Source of the DNA: Prorocentrum cordatum
Taxonomy: Eukaryota; Sar; Dinophyceae; Prorocentrales; Prorocentraceae
Direction of reading: 5' to 3'
Length of the DNA stretch: 52,500 nt
Assembly: GCA_963575745.1 (NCBI GenBank)
Contig: CAUYUJ010017649.1
Location: 1-52,500, forward strand
Position 1 is the first letter of the stretch, and each line of letters opens with the position of its first letter. The position numbers and the translations under genes are program-made. Below, one piece after another: positions 38,101-50,719 of this stretch. Below the pieces are notes generated by a model. It was not told the origin of the DNA, did not search any database, and was given only the letters and a program-made list of their open reading frames with translations.

Positions 38101-39735
38101 CTCTGGCTTGCGCGTGGGCTACAATTCTGATTAAAAATGTTGCTGCCGCCTTGGCGCCAGCGACATCTTTCATCTAGCGTGTTGTTCTCGCTTGTGCGTG
38201 GGCTCGTGGGCTACATCTGATTGGAAATGCTGCTGTCTCTTAGGCGCCAGCGACGTCCTTCATTGAGAATGTCGTTATCGCCTTGGCGCTATCCAAATAT
38301 CTGATATCGTACGCGTCACGGCGGCGCTGTTCCTTGCGCGCGTGCTGTTGCGAGTAGTGTTGTTGCTTCCCGTCGTGCTGGTCACACAGGTATTGATTGT
38401 TGCGTTTGCGTTGCTTCGCGTGGCGTTGTTGCTCCACGGCGTGCTCGTCACAGTAGTGCTGCTTGTTAACACGCTGGTGCTGCTGCGTTTGGTGTTGTTG
38501 CCTGATGTCGTTGTGGTTGCAATGTTGCTGATAGTGGCGCTTGTGCTGCGTCGCGTGGTGCTGCTGTTCCATTTCCCATTGTGGTCGTTAACCGCAAGCC
38601 CCAGATCATGAAGCATCCCCCCGTCCTTTTGTATCTCTTTTCCACGGGGTCGAATGTTGTTCAATTGAAACAGCAGGCGGGGAGGCCGAACTTCTCATCC
38701 CCTTGACAGTTCCTTTCGTAGCTCTGATCTTCATCTCCTCCTCCTGCTCTTCCTGCTCCCGCTCCTCTTCTTCTCATGTCTCCTTTCTCCTCCTTTCCTC
38801 CTCCTTCTTTTCTTTCCTCTGTCGTCCGTTCATCTTTCCTTGCTCCCTCCGCCCCCAGGCTGAATTGTCACCCAACGACCATGAGTATTCCAATCCGACG
38901 ATTTGAAATCATGACGAACGTTTAAGTGTTACATCTCGAATGTGATAGATCCGAACTTTGAATATGCTTTCCCTCCTCATCACCATAGCATTTCACAGGA
39001 GGTGTGCTTTTCTTACATCTCCAAAGAGGCCGTCTAGGAGGATCATGGTGGCTCCTGAAGACCGATCTTGAACACCGACCCAGACATCCGAACATCGATA
39101 TCGCCGGGGAACAGTTTATTCTCCCGCACGGACCCCGATTGTCTTCTCCCAAGGGGGGTATTCTCACCAATACATGGTTATACCGGTGCTGCTCGTGTCG
39201 TTGGTGCTGGTGCGCGTTGTGGTTGTGGTGGTGCTGTTTGCTGCTGTACTGTCAAAAGAGTTATTGCTGGTTTCGCTCATGCAGTTTTTGATATTATTTC
39301 TGCTGTGTTTGGCGATGGTGTTGCTGCTGCGGCGCATGGTGTTGGTGGTGCTGCTCGTCCCAGAGGTGCTACTTAGTGCGCTAGAGCCAGTGCGCGTGTG
39401 CACTGGGACACCTCCCCCCCGATTACGACGGATGCTGTCGCTTTACCAGTGGCCACATCCACTTTATAGATTTTTGTTTGGTCTTGATCCAGGCCACAGC
39501 GCTGGCCACATCAATGATTGCGAACGTTGCTCTCGCCTCAGTGCCAGCCACATCTGTGATTGAAAATGTTCTTCTCGCCTCAGCGCTGGCCACACACACG
39601 ATTGCGAAAGTTGCTCTCGTCTTAGCACTGTCCACATCCATGATTGAGAATGTTGCTCTCGCCTCAGCGCCAGCCACATCCATGATTGAGAATGTTGCTC
39701 TCGCCTGAGCGCCTGCCACATCCATGATTGCGACA
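38100..39735. repeat. TGTTGCTN-type degenerate repeats and 42-bp minisatellite
   Basis: At about 39487-39735, five to six 42-bp units share GCCACATCCATGATTGAGAA and TGTTGCTCTCGCC. Degenerate relatives occur at about 38095-38285. GTGTTGTTGCT-like repeats fill 38340-38575 and 39175-39375. No gene is supported. Confidence 0.7.
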
Positions 39736-40099
39736 GCTGCTCTCGCTTCAGGGACGGCCAGTCTCCTCATTGGAAACGGAGAGGGATAGTGATACGGTTG
39801 GCGCTTTTGCATTGCACGTTGCTGTGTCGCCCCATCATTTGCTACAGCGCGCGCGTGACACACTGGTGTCGCCGAGCCGTTGGTCACGTTAGCTTTCATG
39901 TGTCAGATTAGCTTTGGCGCAGTGTCGACAGTGCCTGGGTCAGGTTAGTTTTGGGGTTTGCCACGTTAGGGGCAGGGGCTTGTACCAGACGTGTGGCTAT
40001 GGCGACGCACCGCGGTCCGGACGTCTCATTGAGGATCTTCCCACAATTGTTAATCACAAAGTTTGATATGCCCAGCAGCTACCTACAGGACCGGAAGCC

Positions 40100-40610
40100 G
40101 GCTCATTTTCGAAACCGGTAATTATTCGGAGATTGTTTTGGAAAGACAATGGACAATCTCCCCGACACCATTAAGAATCATATCGGAAATCATGGGAGAA
40201 ACCTTAAGTAGGGACTCCTATGGGAAATCATTCGGACGACTCCTACGGGAGATCATTTGGACACCCTGAGGACGTCTATGGAGGACCCGCGCTGGAAATG
40301 TTTAGGAATCAGATGGGAAAACATGTGGAAACCCTGAGGACTATTGTAGAGAATCCTTCGTGGAAGCTCTCAGACATCCTACGTGAAATCAGCTGGAAGG
40401 AGTCCTATAGGACATTATTCGCAAGCCCTTGGGAGTCTTATGGAACATCCGCTGGACACCCTGAGGAATTCTATAGGAAGTCGGCTGGAAACCCTGAGGA
40501 ATCCGCTGGGATCCGATGGGGGATGCTTTGGAAACCCTTAGGAATCCCATGGGATCTGAGTGGAAATCTGAAGGGAACCTGTGGAATCTTGGAGAAGATG
40601 AGGTTCTTCA
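40100..40610. repeat. degenerate GGAAATC-type minisatellite
   Basis: Diverged units such as GGAAACCCTGAGGA, GGACACCCTGAGGA and CTATGGGAAATCATTCGGAC recur about every 25-35 bp. Confidence 0.55.
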
Positions 40611-40619
40611 GGTTATAGT

Positions 40620-41885
40620 GGGCAGAGTGATGCGAGGGCAGTTCGGTCGTTCGGCATGGTGGCGTCCGTGATACCTCGCGTGCTGAGAATTCACGGAAGT
40701 AACGATGATGGGACGCTTTGCTTCGAAGGAGGAGGAGGAGGGCGATGAGGAGGAGGAGGAGGGAGATGAGGATGTTGCGCCATGCTCGCGCGCGGCGACA
40801 CCCTCCGCTCGTTCGTCGTCGTCGTCGTCGTTGTTGTCGTCGTCGCCGGTCAGCAGGATGGCGACCCTTGAGGATGTTGGTGAAGTTGTTGTTCATGCTA
40901 TTGCTTGTGCTATGTTTTAGCAGTTAGCGTATTGCTTCTGATAGTGTGCAGGGTTTAGGTTGGTGTGTTTGCTGGTGTTTGGAAGTTAGGATCATTGCAC
41001 GAATATGGGTCAGGGTATTGTTTAGGTGAGTTTTTAGGGCTAGGTGTGTGATATTGTTCGGGATATTGAACGGGGTGACACGCACATGTTTATGTGATGA
41101 CGCATCCACCCATGATGGGCATGATGGGGGATAAGAGAAGGCCCAAATGAGGTTGGCTGACAGTCCACAAGATCGAGTGGCCATCAGTGAGGGGGAAATT
41201 CCATCTCCGAGCGATGCTATCGCTCTATGTAATGCAAGACAGAGGAGACAGACACATAATCTCTGTTCGGGACACGGACAGGCCCTCACCACAGCGCCTG
41301 GGAACAAAGAAAATCCCAAGGGGACAAAGAAAGCCCCAGTTGGAATCACACAGTACTGGTCTTCCAAACGGCCCCCTCATTCCCCGCCCCAAGAATTTCA
41401 AGGCACATTGCGCCCGCCCAAAGTCTAAGCAGGCGCTGAGAGAGCCACTACACAGCCCGACGAGGGCGCCAGAACGGCGCAAGAAGAGCCGAACGACGAT
41501 GACAACGACGACCCTCCCACTTCTGCCTCCCTTCTCGTCCGCGCCCTCTTCATCTCTCCTTCGCGTCCCATCCCCATCCTCATCTTCTTCCTTGTTCTAA
41601 TCCGGGCACGGGCGGGACCGCTAGCAAGCATCATCACAGTGCGGTCAAGTTCCGGCGTAAGATGCTCGCGCACGGCGCCGGGCCCCGCTTTTTTTTGCTC
41701 TGCCGCCCTGCCCGCTCGGGCAGTGCCGCAGGCGAGCACTGCGTCACGGCCATCTGCGGCCCAAGATTGTCCGCGTGCCGCGAGAAAAGCAGCGTGTCAA
41801 AACGCGTGGCTCGCGGGCTCCGCCTCGCGGCGCTCCCCTGCCTACGTCACCAGTGGGGGCGTGAAGATCATCGCGCTTCGCGCGA
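40620..41885. other. spacer, no supported gene
   Basis: Short GGA and TCG triplet tracts (40728-40765, 40812-40850). Open frames of up to about 200 codons lack recognisable motifs. Confidence 0.4.
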
Positions 41886-42620
41886 CGCGGCCCGAGCCAG
41901 GAGGAGGAGGAGGAGGAGGAGGAGGAGGAGGTGGAGGGAGGAGAGGAGGACGGAGGAGGAGGAGGAGGAGGAGGAACGAGGAGGAGGGAGGGAGGAGCAA
42001 GGAGGGAACAGAAACGAGGAGCAAAACGAGGAGGAGAAGGAGGAGGAGGAGGAGGAGGAGGAGGGAGGAGGAGGAGGAGGAGGAGAGGAGGAGGAGGAGG
42101 TTGGAGGAGGAGGAGGTTGGAGAGGAGGAGGAGGAGGATGGGAGGAGGAGGAGGAGGGAGGAGGAGGAGGAGGAGGAGGAGGAGGAGGAGGAGGAGGGGG
42201 GGGGGGCGAGGGCGCGGAGGTGGTCGCGCATCGCGGGCGCGATGCGCGCAGGTCGGGTGGCCCGGCGCCCTCGGCTCGCCAGCTCTGCCCCCTGGAGCGC
42301 GCCTTCTCCACGCCCCCTGGGCCGCGTCCTCACCTCTCTCCTCCTCCTCCTCCTCCTCCTCCTCCTCCTCCTTCAGCCTCCTCCTCCTCCTCCTCCACCT
42401 CCTCCTCCTCCTCCTCCTCCTCCTCCTCCTCCTCCTCCTCCTCCGCCTCCTCTCCTCCTCCTCCTCCTCCTCCTCCAGCATCCTCCTCCAGCCTCCCTCC
42501 TCCTCCTCCAGCTCCTCCTCATCCTCCTCCTCGCCTCCTCCTCCTCTCCTCCTCCTCCAGCCTCCTCCTCCTCCTCCTATCCTCTCCTCCTCCTCCTCTT
42601 CCTCCTCTTCCTCCTCCTAG
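41886..42620. repeat. (GGA)n then (TCC)n tracts, opposed
   Basis: Purine triplets at about 41898-42200, a unique 130-bp stretch, then pyrimidine triplets at about 42333-42620. The two arms could pair as an imperfect giant hairpin. Encoded Glu/Arg/Ser/Pro runs are not genes. Confidence 0.85.
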
Positions 42621-43164
42621 TCGGGGGCGGCAAAGAGGGGGGGGGTGTCTAGGGGGGGTGGATCTCATGGCGTGGGCCAAGGTATCTCCCCAGATCTCAC
42701 GGCGCCTGTTCTTGCTTCCTTGGGCCGCGCACGTGCCGCCGGCCATGATCTGCACCCCCCCCCTCTTGGACGCCCCCCTCTTGGCCGCCCCCGATCCTGG
42801 TCCCCCCCCTCTTCGTTCTGTTCTTTGGTTGACTGGTCTCGGCATCGTGAGGCTCGCAGCGTCGGCGTTGGTCGCCCCGCGGCGCGCCAGATGTACCGCC
42901 CCCACAGGCGACCCCCAGGCGCCCCCAAGACCGAATCACGGGACGCGAAGATCCCCGAGAGCACCCATGGAACGATTGGACGGTACAGTCGGGGCGCCGA
43001 AGAAGGAGCCCTTCTCTTCTGGGAGGGGCTCGGTGTTCCCTAGTTGTTTTGCAGTTCGCCCTCGGCTGCCCCCTCCCATGGGGAAACGAAGCTCGACCTG
43101 GGGAAGAGAGGGGCCTCGCTCCTGATGTAGGGTTCCTCAGGTCAACGCCCTCACTGTACCCAAA

Positions 43165-43705
43165 GGCAGGCGTGCGAGGAGGAGGAGGAGGAGGAGGAGG
43201 AGGAGGAGGAGGAGGAGGAGAGGAGGAGGAGGAGGAGGGAGGAGGAGGAGAGAGGAGAGAGGAGGAGGAGGAGGAGGAGGACGAGGAGGAGGAGGTTGGA
43301 GGAGGAGGAGGAGGAGGACGAGGGCACGCGGCGCCGTGTCCGGACCGGCACCCTGCCCGGGGCTGCGACCCGCGCGCGCCTGCGGGGCGCAGGCAGGCCA
43401 GGGGTGCCACGCTCGGGCGCGTCGTGTGCACCGCGCGGGGGGGCGTGCTGATGGGCACGACGGGCCTGTCTTCGACTCACCACCAGGCGTCGGAGGGGGG
43501 GGGGTCTTCTTCCTCCTCCTCCTCCTCCTCCTCCTCCCTCCTCCTCCTCCTCCTCCTCCTCCTCCTCCTCCTCCTCTCCTCCTCCTCCTCCTCCTCCTCC
43601 TCCTCCTCCTCCTCCTCCTCCTCCTCCTCCTCCCCCTCCCCTCCCCCTCCCCCTCCCCCTCCCCCTCCCCCTCCCCCTCCTCCCCCTCCTCCTTCCCCCC
43701 TCGAA
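43165..43705. repeat. (GGA)n then (TCC)n tracts, opposed
   Basis: Purine triplets at about 43168-43322, a GC-rich 180-bp spacer, then pyrimidine triplets at about 43507-43705, partly (CCCCTC)n. Same arrangement as 41886-42620. Confidence 0.85.
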
Positions 43706-43909
43706 CGTATGGTGGTGGTGGTGGAAAGCAGGCCCATCAGAGCACGTTCCATCAGCGGCGGGATGTTCTGATGGTGGACGTGGATTTTCTGCTGGCGGTG
43801 CTGCTGATGCCGCCAGTGATAGTCCATCAACGGCGGGCTGTTCTGAGGATGGTGTTGTTGGTTGAGTCGTCTGGATCCCAGAGAAAGGGAGGAGGACATG
43901 GGCAGCGAG

Positions 43910-44790
43910 GATGATCATGCTGAGGAGGGGAGAGAAGAGGGAAGAAAAGGAGATACAAAGGGAGGGAGAATGACGAACGAACGAGGTGGAACAAATCGAG
44001 GGAGGAGTGAGGAGTGAGGAGGAATGGGGAACAAGGCGGAAGGAAAAACTTGGAGGCAGGAGGAGGACATTGTCCGGATGACGAAGGACGATACCATAAT
44101 ATAGACAAGAGGAAAGAGGGAGTACGTTTGGGGAAAGGAAAGGTGGATTATGTATAGCGCAAGAGGGAAGGCAACACGGAGGGGGGATGGATGAGGAGAC
44201 AGGAAGGCCGAAAGAGAAGGAACAGGCAATAATGATGATGCAGAGGGAGGAAGGAGGACAGAAGAAAAGAAAGGGAAACAGGGAGGAAGGATGGAAGAGG
44301 AGAGAGGAAGGAAGAGGAGGAGGAGGAGGAGGAGGAGGAGGAGGAGGAGGAGGAGGAGGAGGAGGAGTTGGAGGAGGAGGAGGAGGAGGAGGAGGAGGAG
44401 GAGGAGGAGGGGGGGGGTAGGCGGATCTATTGTTTTGAGCCCCTTGAACGGAGGAGGGAGGACGAGCGTGAACGGACGAGTGAAGGAGGAGAGGGAGGGG
44501 AGGACGGGAGTGAGACTGTTGGGTGTTCGAACATCCGGAAGGGAGAAGTTTGGGAGCGAGGAGGGAAGCAAGGAGGAGGAAGAGAGGTGGAAAGAAGGGC
44601 AAGGAAGGGAGGGGAACGGGGAGGGGATGTGGATAGGCGGGGTTGGGGAAGAGTGGCGAAGGAAAGGGGAGGAGGGGGGAACGGTGGGGGGGAAAAGGGG
44701 ATGGATGAGGGGGATGAGCAATGGGGGCAAGAGAGGGAAAATGGAGGGAGAAAGGAGGGGGGTGGGAGAGGGAGATAGAGGAGGAAGTGG
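43910..44790. repeat. purine-rich region with (GGA)n core
   Basis: Strong purine bias on the + strand (GGGAGGAAGG-like words), with pure (GGA)n at about 44310-44410. Confidence 0.7.
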
Positions 44791-44869
44791 AGACTCGAGG
44801 AGCCTATCTTGGCCTATTTGGGTCTCAGGAGACCTCCAGAAATCTCCAGGAGCCCCAGGGTGACCCTGG

Positions 44870-45140
44870 GAGCCTCCACACATCGATTTCTTGTGTGGGG
44901 GCGCCTCCACAACTTGACTTCTTTGTGGGGGCGCCTCCAATGGTAGAACTACTTTGGGGAGATTCACACATATATTTCTTCTGTGGTAGGTTCTCCACAT
45001 CGATTTCTTCTGTGGGGGAGCCTCCACTGATAGATGTGTTTTTTTGGTGGAGCCTCCACACATCGATTCCTTTGGTTGGAAAGTCTCCACACATGTTTCT
45101 TTTTTGGAGGAGCCTCCACACATAGATTTCTTCTGTGTGG
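44870..45140. repeat. minisatellite GGAGCCTCCACACATCGATT
   Basis: Five to seven diverged units share GCCTCCACACATCGATTTCT and TCTGTGGGGG. No gene. Confidence 0.75.
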
Positions 45141-45754
45141 TGGGGGGGGGGTGAAGGGGCCGATCTGGGAGAAAAGAGTTTCCCTTCCAAGAAACAGATT
45201 TTCGATTTGAGCTCAAGGGTCTGTCTTTTCACAGGGTCTGTCTTTTGACCGCAATGAGCACACCACCCCCTGTGCGACGAAAGCTGCGAAGAGGAAAGGT
45301 GCGTGTGACACAGGATACCTCTCGGAGGTGGCGACCCTGCTTTCGCTGGGCTTGGTGCCCCTCGGGACCCGGAACTTTTTGGAACAAACCCGTGTGAAAT
45401 TAGGAGGTTCGCTTTACCTGTGTTCCTTGACATGGTGTCGTGGCCGCCACATCCCTCTGAGAATTGATTCAACGAGATCAAACGAGATTCCCTGGACTCG
45501 GGTCTCTCCAGAACTACTGGAGAGCAGCAGTCAGAGGTCCAGCCCCCTCCCCAGAGGTCCAGCCCCGTACATCCAGCCGCGGCCCCAGAGGTCCAGACCC
45601 CCTCCCCGTGGATCCTTGCTCGTCCCGGCTCGTTTGCCGCAGCCCCGCGGCCCGACGACCGCCCCGCCAGAGGCCAAAATAACAGGCACACGCCGGGATA
45701 GCAAGACACATACGTATTGCGCTGGAGATCGGGGTCGACGGCGGCATCGGCGAC

Positions 45755-46681
45755 GGCACCGCGGTGACACGGGCGACACCTACGACGACATCGACGCGAC
45801 CGCGCCGACGACCTCGACGACGTCATCCACAGCCACGACGACGTCCACGACGACGACGCCCGCGACGGCGGCATCGACGACGGCACCGCGATGACATGGG
45901 CGACACCTACGACGACATCGACGACCATGACGACGACCACGACGACGACCTCGACGACGCTATCCACAGCCACGACAACGCGCACCACGACGAGGCGCCG
46001 CTCCGCGCCGCCGCGCGGGCCCGCAGCTGGGCCGGCGGCGGCGGCGGCGACGACGCCGACGAGACCGACGACGCCGACGACGACGGCGGCTGCGGCGGCG
46101 ACGACGACGACGTCGACGACGAGTTCTACGACGAGGACTACCACGGGGGCGGCGACGGCGGCGGCGACGACGACGGCGACGGCGACGGCGACGACGACGA
46201 TCACGACCACGACGGCCACGACGACCACGACGATCGCGACGACGACCTCCGCCGCGCGCGCCCGCAGCCCGGACCGCCGCGCGCCGCGCCCCGCCGCCGC
46301 GCGGGCGGCGCGCCGCGCGCCCCGCGGACGGCGCCCCCGCCCGGCCATGCGCGCGCCATGGCCGGGCGCCCGCGCGCGGTGAGCGCGGCCGCGGCGGCGG
46401 CGCCCCCGCCGCCGCGCGCGCGGCCGGCGCCCCACGCGGCCATGGGAGGCCATGCCCGCCCTCTCTCTCTCGTCGTCGCCGCCACCGCCGCCGTCGCCGT
46501 CGCCGTCGTCGTCGTCGTCGTTCGTCGTCATCGTCGTAATCGTCGCCGTCGTCGTCGTCGGCGTCGTCGGTCGTCGTCGTCGCCCTCCGTGGGGCTTAGT
46601 CAGACATCCAGCGTCGCTGCGCCACGACGACGACGACGCTGACGACGACGAGATCGGCGACGACGACGACACAGACGACGC

Positions 46682-46735
<54 letters not shown>

Positions 46736-46740
46736 CGCCA
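45755..46740. repeat. (GAC)n / (CGT)n triplet region
   Basis: GAC/CGA triplets dominate at about 45760-46250 and 46610-46735, with CGTCGT at about 46480-46585. Frames encode Asp, Arg/Thr or Val runs on either strand. A GC-rich 200-bp stretch lies in the middle. Confidence 0.85.
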
Positions 46741-46923
46741 TGGGTCTCGAGGAGATCTCGGGCAGCGAGAAGTGTGCACGCGTACCGATCCTGAGGCCAG
46801 GCCATCCTGGGCCAAGGATCGGTGCACGTGCCCCCGTGGCCGAGCACGGAGCGTTCCTGGTCCCATGATGACCCGGGCCAGGGTCGGTCCATGTGCCCAG
46901 GAAGACCCTCGCCCTCCCTAGTC

Positions 46924-47080
46924 AGGAGGGAAAGAAACACACAGACACAATTAATCGTCGATTCCCCAGAAAATATCAGAAAATATGGTAAGTGGGGGGG
47001 AAGACAAAAACCCAGAAAATATGTGAAAATATGGGGAATCCTTTCATTTGTGTGTATTTATTTGTGTGTCCCAGGGCCCC
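46924..47080. mobile_element. hairpin-type dispersed repeat, copy 3
   Basis: Near-identical to 2301-2459, from AGGAGGGAAAGAAACACACA to TTTGTGTGTCCCAGGGCCCC. The close match across 45 kb suggests recent activity or spread. Confidence 0.8.
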
Positions 47081-47719
47081 TTCACCTAGGGCCGGCAAAA
47101 CACGGCTCAGGATGAAGAGCCGGCGGCGGGGAAGCCTCGTCCAGGCTTCTGGGCAGCCTCGCTGTGACAGTTGACGACGTCGGATTTCTGGGCGAGTTTC
47201 GGCCCCGACCTCTGGGCGACGCCACTGCCCTCGGTCGTATCGTGGCCGTCGTCGTCGTCGTCGTCGTCTTCGTCGTTGTTGCGCGGCGGGTGCCACGGAG
47301 AAATATGTTTGTTTTTCCGCTACTGGTTGGACCCCAGTCGGCCAATAGTGGTTTCGAAAAGATGATACGTTTCCATTTTTGGGGGTGTGCGCAAGACCCG
47401 TCTGGATTACCTCGTTTCCACGGGTATTCGATCCAAAAGCCTCGTCATAGCGTTCTCCATGAAGCAAACACTTATACCCGAATCTCCGACGATGTCTCTC
47501 TTTATCTCTCCCTCTCGCTCTTTATATATAGTGATTCTTCTTCACATACACATACATATAGTTAGTTATACATAGCCCCCTTTAGATGCAGAGAAGAATG
47601 AGGGGATGGTGGGGACGTCGGCATTTTGCGAGACTGGAGAAGCCAGTCGCAGGCGCCAGAGTCTCGCAACTTATGCAACGAGCCCGCCGCAGGCGCCGAT
47701 TTTTCCGTTCAATCAATGT

Positions 47720-48170
47720 GGGTCGGTCGCGGGTGGGTCGCAAATGGGTCGCGGGTGGGTCGCGGGTGGGTCGCTGTTGGGTCGCGGGTGGGTCGCGTGT
47801 GTAGGGGGTAGAAAATCCACCCCATAATAACCACCCCGACAAGCGAAACCGTTTAGTAAACGCACACAAGGAATGAATCGAACAGGACAATGCTGCTTAG
47901 TCGACGCCCAGGGCCGTTTAGTACACGTAAATTTTCGGGTCTGGGTAGGTTTTCCTCCCTTGCGGGTGGGTCGCGTGGTGGGTCGCGGGTGCGTCGCGGG
48001 GTGGGTCGCGGGTGGGTCGCGGATGGGTCGCGGATGGGTCGCGGGGTGGGTCGCGGGTGGGTCGCGGGGTGGGTCGCGGGTAGGTCGCGGGGTTGGTCGC
48101 GGGTGGGTCACAAGGTGGGTCGCGGGTGGGTCGCGGAGTGGGTCGCGGGGGGGTCGCGGGTGGGACGACG
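47720..48170. repeat. GGGTGGGTCGCG minisatellite
   Basis: A 10-13-bp unit GGGTGGGTCGCG occurs in two blocks (about 47725-47800 and 47960-48165). It is G-rich on the + strand. Confidence 0.9.
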
Positions 48171-48220
48171 ACAACAAACAACAGCAACAAGAAAACGAAG
48201 AAGAAGAAACACAACAACGA

Positions 48221-48445
48221 TAATTTTAATAGTGTTCGCCATTATCTGCTCGAGTGTCCAATAACGCGTATTTCCCAAACCCTCGATACCCGCCTTTTTC
48301 GCCTTCGATCGAAACCCTTTTGGGGGGGTCCCCGGCAAGCGGCGCGGCGGCCGCGGACCGTCGGCCTGGCCAGCGGCAGCGCTGATCGGCGGGGCGGCCG
48401 CGGACCGTCGACCCGACCCCAAGAAGGACGGACAGGGGACCGACC

Positions 48446-48493
<48 letters not shown>

Positions 48494-48734
48494 TTGACGA
48501 CGACGGCGACGGCGACGGCGACGGCAACGGCGACGACGAGCGAAAGCGAGAGCGAGAGAGAATGACAGCAGGGCCACGAAGGACACGAAGTAGGCCACGA
48601 AGGGCGACAGCGGGGGCACGAAGGGAATGCGTGCGGGGCCACGAAAAGCGCGAACGAATGGGGGCCACGAGCGGCAAATAATGCGGGGCCACAGAAGGCA
48701 ACGATGGGGCCACTGACGGTAGCAACTGGGCCAC
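48221..48734. repeat. 0.5-kb segmental duplication, copy 1
   Basis: TAATTTTAATAGTGTTCGCC, CCAAACCCTCGATACCCGCC, (GAC)n and GAAAGCGAGAGCGAGAGAGA occur in the same order as in 49723-50218. Confidence 0.85.
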
Positions 48735-49235
48735 GTAGGACAGCGATGGGGGCCACAAGCAGCGACAGCGGGGCCACGAAGGGCATGCACATGGGGCCAC
48801 AACGGGCGCGAACGAGCGGGGGCCACGAAGGGCATACGTATGTAGGGCCGCGGAGGGCAAGGACGGGGCCACTGGGGGCAGCAACGGGGCCACGAAGGGC
48901 AGCGAGGGGGCCATGAAGGGCGACAACGGGGCCACGAAGGGCATGCACATGGGGCCACCACGGGCGCGAACGAGCTGGGGCCACGAAGGGCATACACATA
49001 TGGGGCCACGAAGGGCAGCGGGGGGGCCACGAAGGGCTGCAACGGGGCCGCGAAAGGGAGCGAGGGGGCCACGGGGGGCTGCAACGGGGCCACGACTGGC
49101 AGCGAGGAGGCCACGAGGGCCTGCAACGGGGCCACGAAACAAAGCGAGAGGGGCCACGAATGGCTGCAACGGGGCCGCGAAACAAAGCGAGGGGACCACG
49201 AAGGGCTGCAACGGGGCCACGAAGGGCGGCGAGAT
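48640..49235. repeat. GGGGCCACGAAGGGC minisatellite
   Basis: Diverged 18-24-bp units (GGGGCCACGAAGGGCAGCGA and similar) recur throughout; a shorter block is at about 50050-50250. Confidence 0.85.
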
Positions 49236-49722
49236 CCCGATTCCTAGGTAATCTGCGAGGGAGCCCTAAGCGTGAGCGCGACTCCTGGGCGCTTGGGTGT
49301 CGGGAGCGCGGGAAATTCGAACGCAAAGGCGCTACTCGTCAGTAGCGTGCAAGCTTGTCTCCAGCGAAGGCGCGACCCCAGAGCGCCGGGAGAACGATTA
49401 TTGAATAAATTGTAAGGACGTCCCAAGCGAGACAGCGATCCCATAATCAAGTGCGAGGAAGTCTCGGGCGGGAGCGGGGGTCCTGGCTAAATTGTAAGGA
49501 GGTCTCAGGCGGGAACCGTGATTGTTGTAACCCGCGGGCCAGGGGCGAAGTTTGAGCATCAATATTTCCCTTGTCAGAACAGGGTGCGCACGTCGAGGGG
49601 CACACTTTGAGAAGAAACAGTATGCACCGGTGGGGGGGGGTCAACAATAGTTACTCCTCGGAAATGAGAGTTCAACAAGAAGAGGGGGCATACACATAAT
49701 AATGCTAACAATGACAACAACA

Positions 49723-50218
49723 GTAATTTTAAAACTGTCCGCCCTTATCTGCTCGACTGTCCAATAAGGCGAATTTCCCAAACCCTCGATACCCGCCCTC
49801 TTCGTCTTCGATCGAACTCCTTTTGGGGGGTCGACATTTCTTCCCTGCAGGCTGGGCCCGGGCAAGCGGCGGGGCGGCCGCGGACCGTCACAGCGGCAGC
49901 GCTGATCGGCGGGGCGGCCGCGGACCGTCGACCCGACCCCAAGAGGGACGGACAAACGACCGACCACGACGACGAAGACGACGACGGCGACGACGACGGC
50001 GACGACGACGACGGCGACGACGAGCGAAAGCGAGAGCGAGAGAGAATGACAGCAGGGCCACGAAGGACACGAAGTAGGCCACGAAGGGCGACAGCGGGGA
50101 CACGAAGGGAATGCGTGCGGGGCCACGAAAAGCGCGAACGAGCGGGGGCCACGAATGGCAGATAATGTGGGGCCACAGAAGGCAACGATGGGGCCACTGA
50201 GGATAGCAACTGGGCCAG
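49723..50218. repeat. 0.5-kb segmental duplication, copy 2
   Basis: Second copy, about 1.5 kb downstream of the first, same orientation, with a shorter (GAC)n tract. Confidence 0.85.
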
Positions 50219-50499
50219 CGGGGCCACGAAGGGCATGCACATGGGGCCACAACGGGCGTGTTGACTTTCTTTTTGGTACCGCAGACATTGTATGAATTAT
50301 TCCACACCACCACGGACCAGGATGAACCATTCCCAATATCCCAAATGGGCGATCATCCTGGAGTTGCCCCAACCCCCTGCCTAACCAGAGGAGGAGGCCG
50401 AGGACGGTGGCGACGGCGGCGGCGGCGACGACGGCGGCGGCGGCTGTCGCGATTACGATGAGGACGACCGAGGGTCGATGGGGCAACGCGCATCGAGAA

Positions 50500-50543
50500 A
50501 TCTCCTCCTCCTCCTCCTCTTCCTCCTCCTCCTCCTCCTCCTC

Positions 50544-50574
<31 letters not shown>

Positions 50575-50615
50575 TCCTCCTCCTAATCCCTCCTCCCCCT
50601 CCTCCTCCTCCCCGC
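50500..50615. repeat. (TCC)n tract
   Basis: Pyrimidine triplets flanked by GGGGCAACGCGCATCGAGAA at about 50480 and again at about 50690. Confidence 0.85.
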
Positions 50616-50719
50616 TCTTTTCCCAAATTTCGTTCGTAGCCGACTTCTCCCCAGGGGCTGTCGCGGCGGCGGCGGCTGCGGCGGGTCGAGGGGCAACGCG
50701 CATCGAGAATTCATTCGAA

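Noticed and set aside
44825-46741. A 638-codon frame on the - strand
   Set aside because: It reads through (GAC)n, GC-rich and minisatellite sequence as Val/Ala/Arg runs; no domain or start context supports it.
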